Positions 60,318 to 64,000 of a stretch of DNA of 64,000 bases are shown piece after piece. Made by a program: the position numbers and the translations under genes. How positions within the stretch are numbered: the first letter of the stretch is position 1; every line of letters begins with the position of its first letter. Source of the DNA: Lingula anatina (lineage: Eukaryota; Brachiopoda; Lingulata; Lingulida; Lingulidae); the NCBI RefSeq assembly GCF_001039355.2, contig NW_019776079.1:1-64000 (forward strand). The letters run 5' to 3'. Under the pieces are notes generated by a model, which ran no database searches, was not told the DNA's origin, and was given only the letters and a program-made list of their open reading frames with translations.

Positions 60318-63300
60318 TAAGTGAAGAATAACACTGTTTTGTTATATTTATAAGTGTTCTTGTTAAATAGGCAATAATGCGACATGATCCAAAACGCAAG
60401 GTACATTGGTCCGGTTTCACCAAACGCTTATTACCCCCAAATTGGTACAGACTTTTAGACCCAGTATAAGATCTACTTCAGCTCCAATCCATAGTAGCCC
60501 AATTTAAGTATGCATTAGTCGCAAACATTAGCTATGCCTCTTCTGTCTCCAGGGAGATTGTTTCAAGTGTGAAAAAGTGGACAGAGATTGTGAATTTAAA
60601 TTTTTTAATTCCGACTATGACCCTATTCCCATAGATTTTAGATCGATCTATTCCTGTGGGGAGTCTCACTAGATTACTGTCAGCTTAGCCAACTTAAGCG
60701 TCTGTCCCGCCTACTAAAAGCTGTAAGGGGGTAATTAACTTTCGTGCGCGCTCGGCTGACTGCAATTTAGCGTGAACCCCCAGGGAGTTAGGTCGATCCG
60801 GATGGATCGATCTAAATCTCTGGGAATGCACTCTGTGGTTCCTTTGTTAAGCATGTCTCTGCTGTAAACGTATATTTTTTAGTGTTGAACGCATTCATGC
60901 GTATTATCTCAACAGCTTTGCTCAAATATCGCAATTCATGCTGAACTCCACGTTGAAGGGAACAGTTATGCTCAAATTTTCTTTGACGACCCCTTTTTAC
61001 GCATCAGTAAAATTAGTAAGAAACATAAAATGCAACACGGTACAACACTTATGAATGCATTTTATTTACATGTATAAAAAGTCAAAATATTTAACAGTTC
61101 ATAACGTTTGGTCATGTTTAAGAAATAACGTATCACCTTTGACTGAATCACGTTCGTGCAGGTGAATCACCTATAGCGAATATGAAGCAAGTGTATGACG
61201 CGATTGTTTACTTGATCAACGGACATAATATCCTTCTAACTACAGCTTTTTATTACACTGACGGCGGATTGACAGAATACACTGGATACGTACCAGTGTA
61301 AAGTGGATTTACCGCATACTCCATTTCCAATATCCCCAGTCATGATTGCACGTCACGGTTTGTCGTGATCTAAAAAGTGCTGAAAAGGAGACTAGATGTC
61401 GAAATGCCACATGACGCTTTCAACCTCTAGAAAAGATGCTGAGGTATAGTTTGAAGCAAATTTGTGTCACAGCCCTGTGTCAAATATAAGAAATAAAGAG
61501 GGTGTGCTCAGGCTATGAGAGGTCAGTAAGCCACTTGGTCAAACAATTTACTGAAACAGATGATCTAAGTTTACAGTGTCCTACGGTGGATTTTGGTAAA
61601 TAAAACAGAAAGGAAAGAAAAAAAAATAACATGACCATGCCTTTTTTTTCTAGTTCATCAGTCATCATCACCTCTCTAGCACTGCCTAATCAATACTTTA
61701 TTGAGATCAAATGGCAAGATAGCCTTAAAACGCTTATAAGCCAGGTACCTTTTTACATTTGGTTTAAGCCAAATAAATGCTCTTTGCATAGTGCTTTTTT
61801 AAAACGCCGTTTTCAGGCAGCTGTGGTTACTTCATTTCCCTAGCTTGGCGTAACTTCACTATAAACAGCTTATGTGAAGACTTAAGACAACTAAAATCTC
61901 GCTGATCATACAATGCAGTGCCACTCCAAAATGGAACGGCTTTAAGCAAAAACAATGGGTACTTTCTAACCGCCCTCTTGCTTTTAAAATGCCATTGGTG
62001 TGTAACACTTTCATACGGGCTTATCATATTGTTCAAAGAACATGAAAATGAACGTGTGTTGTTTCCAAACTTTGTCCATTCAAATAATGTTATTAATGCT
62101 GTAACATTTTGTATTGTAGACTCACACTTTAGTATTTGCCTCCATAACTGATAGAAGCTACGTATATAGAGGCCTACGCGATAAAGAACAGTCTTACCAT
62201 GGCCCATAGGAGCCTACGCGTGCGTCTTTTAGACGCCCCTTTACATGCGAAAACGACAAGGCCTATGCCGAGTTCGTCTTTTACTACAGAGCTTTGAGAG
62301 CCGAAAATGGCATGGCTGTGTCTCTTTCGCCACTTACTGAACTCCAGAGATGCGAGATTAACACGACCCATGTCGCGTTTGTCTCTCAAAAGACACTGTT
62401 ATAAAACATGAAATAGGCATTACGTGTGATTTTCGCAGCTGAATAAGTAGACCCTTATGAAATGGTGGCTTTGAATAATAACAATAAAATGGCAGTCGTC
62501 ATGTTTTAGTGGAATCTTTGTCGTGCTGAGCTGAGTTAGCATTGACGTAAGCAGAAACTATGAATAGAACTACTTTAAGCACGTTTAGTTGTAGGAGGTA
62601 TTAAATGCGTATTTATACCTTTTATGCAACTTAGTTTTGGATATGTTTTGCAAAAGTAACCACTGGCGGATGTCTTACAGACATTTTCTTTAAAAATTTG
62701 TTAACGACTAAAAATATAATGGTGTAAGTATGTATGTGTGTGCTTTTTGCAGTCAAGGATATGTATTCGTGTTAATGTGTATGTCAGACATTAGGGGAAC
62801 GTTCTGAAGGCTTTATCCGATCTTACATTCCCCTTCTTCAGGCTTCCTCTAACTTATCTACTTCATTTAACATGTACCTTCATCTCACTGGGGTACACGT
62901 TATGGCTCCAAATGCACAGTTAAACCTTCAGATAACTTTTTGCCTAAAGCTTATTTGATACTTATATGTCTCCAGATGGAAAACCAGCAATGTTTCGATC
63001 GGATTTAATTGTTAATTGTACAAAATGAATTCAAGAATTGGACAGTTGCAGGGAAGTTAATGTAAAGAATACCGATTCCATAAGGGATATCACTGACTCT
63101 ACGATATTAGATCAAACGCAAGATAAGTAGCAAACGGAGTCTTGACAGCATTATGTCACATTAATTGAGGTTTTATTTTTCAACGAATTCGCTGAATTGA
63201 CTGTTAACCGATTTATCAAATACTGCTGCTGTAAAATTGACTGGAGTAATATTTTGGTTACAGTATCAAGTGTCATAAAAATCAGTAAAGTGCTCACTTG

Positions 63301-63557
63301 AAGAACGGTATATCATGTAGAATATTTTCAGATGCATTCCTCTAAACATATCTAGAATAGATATAGAATATCTAATATGATATAATATATAATATCTATA
63401 TAATATAGAATATCAATTTAGAAAATAAACAATTGTTTTGTACAATAAAAAAATGCGTAAAGTGAACGAAATTGTCACAAATTATTTTAATTTTGGATGA
63501 TCAGTGCGTGTCCTTCAAAATTATGATAATATGTAACATTTTCCCTGCAGTTTGCNA
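60318..63557. other. intergenic stretch, no gene supported
   Basis: AT-rich and without recognisable coding exons. It contains one ~210 bp MITE (60621-60831) and an AT-rich, self-complementary ATATTCTATATT-type region near 63350-63420. A 126-codon minus-strand frame (61827-62207) has no recognisable domain. Confidence 0.5.
60621..60831. mobile_element. ~210 bp palindromic-ended MITE, copy D
   Basis: Same family as 9816-10028. The left end is CCTATTCCCATAGATTTTAG, and the right end GATCGATCTAAATCTCTGGG leads into AATGCA. Interior blocks are as in the other copies. Confidence 0.85.
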
Positions 63558-64000
63558 TTTTTTTTTTTTTTTTCAACTGACGAAGGAATGATTGCTAAAT
63601 CAGCCGCTAAATCGAGCAAGACAACGGTTAAAATCAGGCGATATCTTAAATATTCGCTGAAAGGGCCACGCGACTGTACTGCCGTACTGTGGTTTTAAGC
63701 AACAGGTTTATCGTTGACTATTGGACATCCTACAGATTACTCCACTGTTACATTTTGTATACATATAGTCCCACTGCTTTAAAAAACTGAAATACTGATT
63801 TTTGCTGTCTCGTTTAAAATATTTTAATGCCCTCTGATTGAATAGCGACAAAGACTGACTTTACTGCTTATTTGCTTTTGACTCGCCCTATCAGTAAGTG
63901 GATTTTCACTATACTCCGACGTATCAACCAACGTGAAAGCATCTTATAGCTTCATGAATCAAGTATCATTGTTGGTAGAAATATATATGATCAAATACTT
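63558..64000 (+). repeat. 443 bp repeat unit, copy 2 (runs off the window)
   Basis: Directly follows an N at 63556 and matches 58461-58903 from the T run to the window end with about 98% identity. It may continue beyond the window; whether it also carries the Tc1 insertion cannot be seen. Confidence 0.9.

Noticed and set aside
61827-62207. 126-codon minus-strand open frame
   Set aside because: Composition looks like translated intergenic DNA, and an equally long overlapping frame exists on the other strand. No recognisable domain.

Overview
The window is a gene-dense piece of an AT-rich, intron-rich animal nuclear genome, most likely a marine invertebrate. Deuterostome-type gene content and an eclosion-hormone-like peptide make an ambulacrarian (hemichordate or echinoderm) my best guess, but that is inference. 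I rebuilt exon structures by hand from splice sites, reading-frame phase and protein-family conservation. There is no operon, rRNA, convincing tRNA or CRISPR array.

Layout. 1-2574 (+): a single-pass membrane protein with KCNE-like architecture, possibly with an upstream exon at the window edge. 4314-14037 (-): a TIF1-family (TRIM24/TRIM33) chromatin reader, RING, two B-boxes, coiled coil, poly-Q, PHD and the start of a bromodomain, in 11 exons; its last exon was not found. 14.1-17.8 kb: a mobile-element-rich spacer with a long hairpin. 17836-20747 (-): a 6-exon ERICH1 homologue. 23560-24844 (-): a 2-exon MOS kinase. 26838-39133 (-): a complete 16-exon cytosolic-type acetyl-CoA synthetase (ACSS2). 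44383-46835 (+): a 4-exon secreted BRICHOS-domain precursor with a possible non-coding leader exon at 40.6-40.9 kb. 56791-57144 (+): a small secreted six-cysteine peptide precursor resembling eclosion hormone, with a leader exon and TATA-like box. 58983-60317: an internally deleted Tc1-like transposon. The stretches 47.6-56.3 kb and 60.3-64 kb show no gene I can support.

The genes are not a pathway. They are ordinary neighbours: chromatin regulation (TIF1), oocyte meiosis signalling (MOS), acetyl-CoA supply (ACSS2), secreted precursors (BRICHOS, EH-like) and two poorly characterised proteins. The non-coding part is shaped by short inverted-repeat elements: a four-copy ~210 bp family with an unusually constant interior, hAT-like MITEs, a 35 bp TIR element, a 27 bp TIR pair and two long hairpins. 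Two of the three single N positions are each followed by a ~98% identical copy of nearby sequence, which suggests unmerged haplotypes or contig overlaps.

The most novel candidates are the EH-like peptide gene and the BRICHOS precursor with its basic C-terminal tail.
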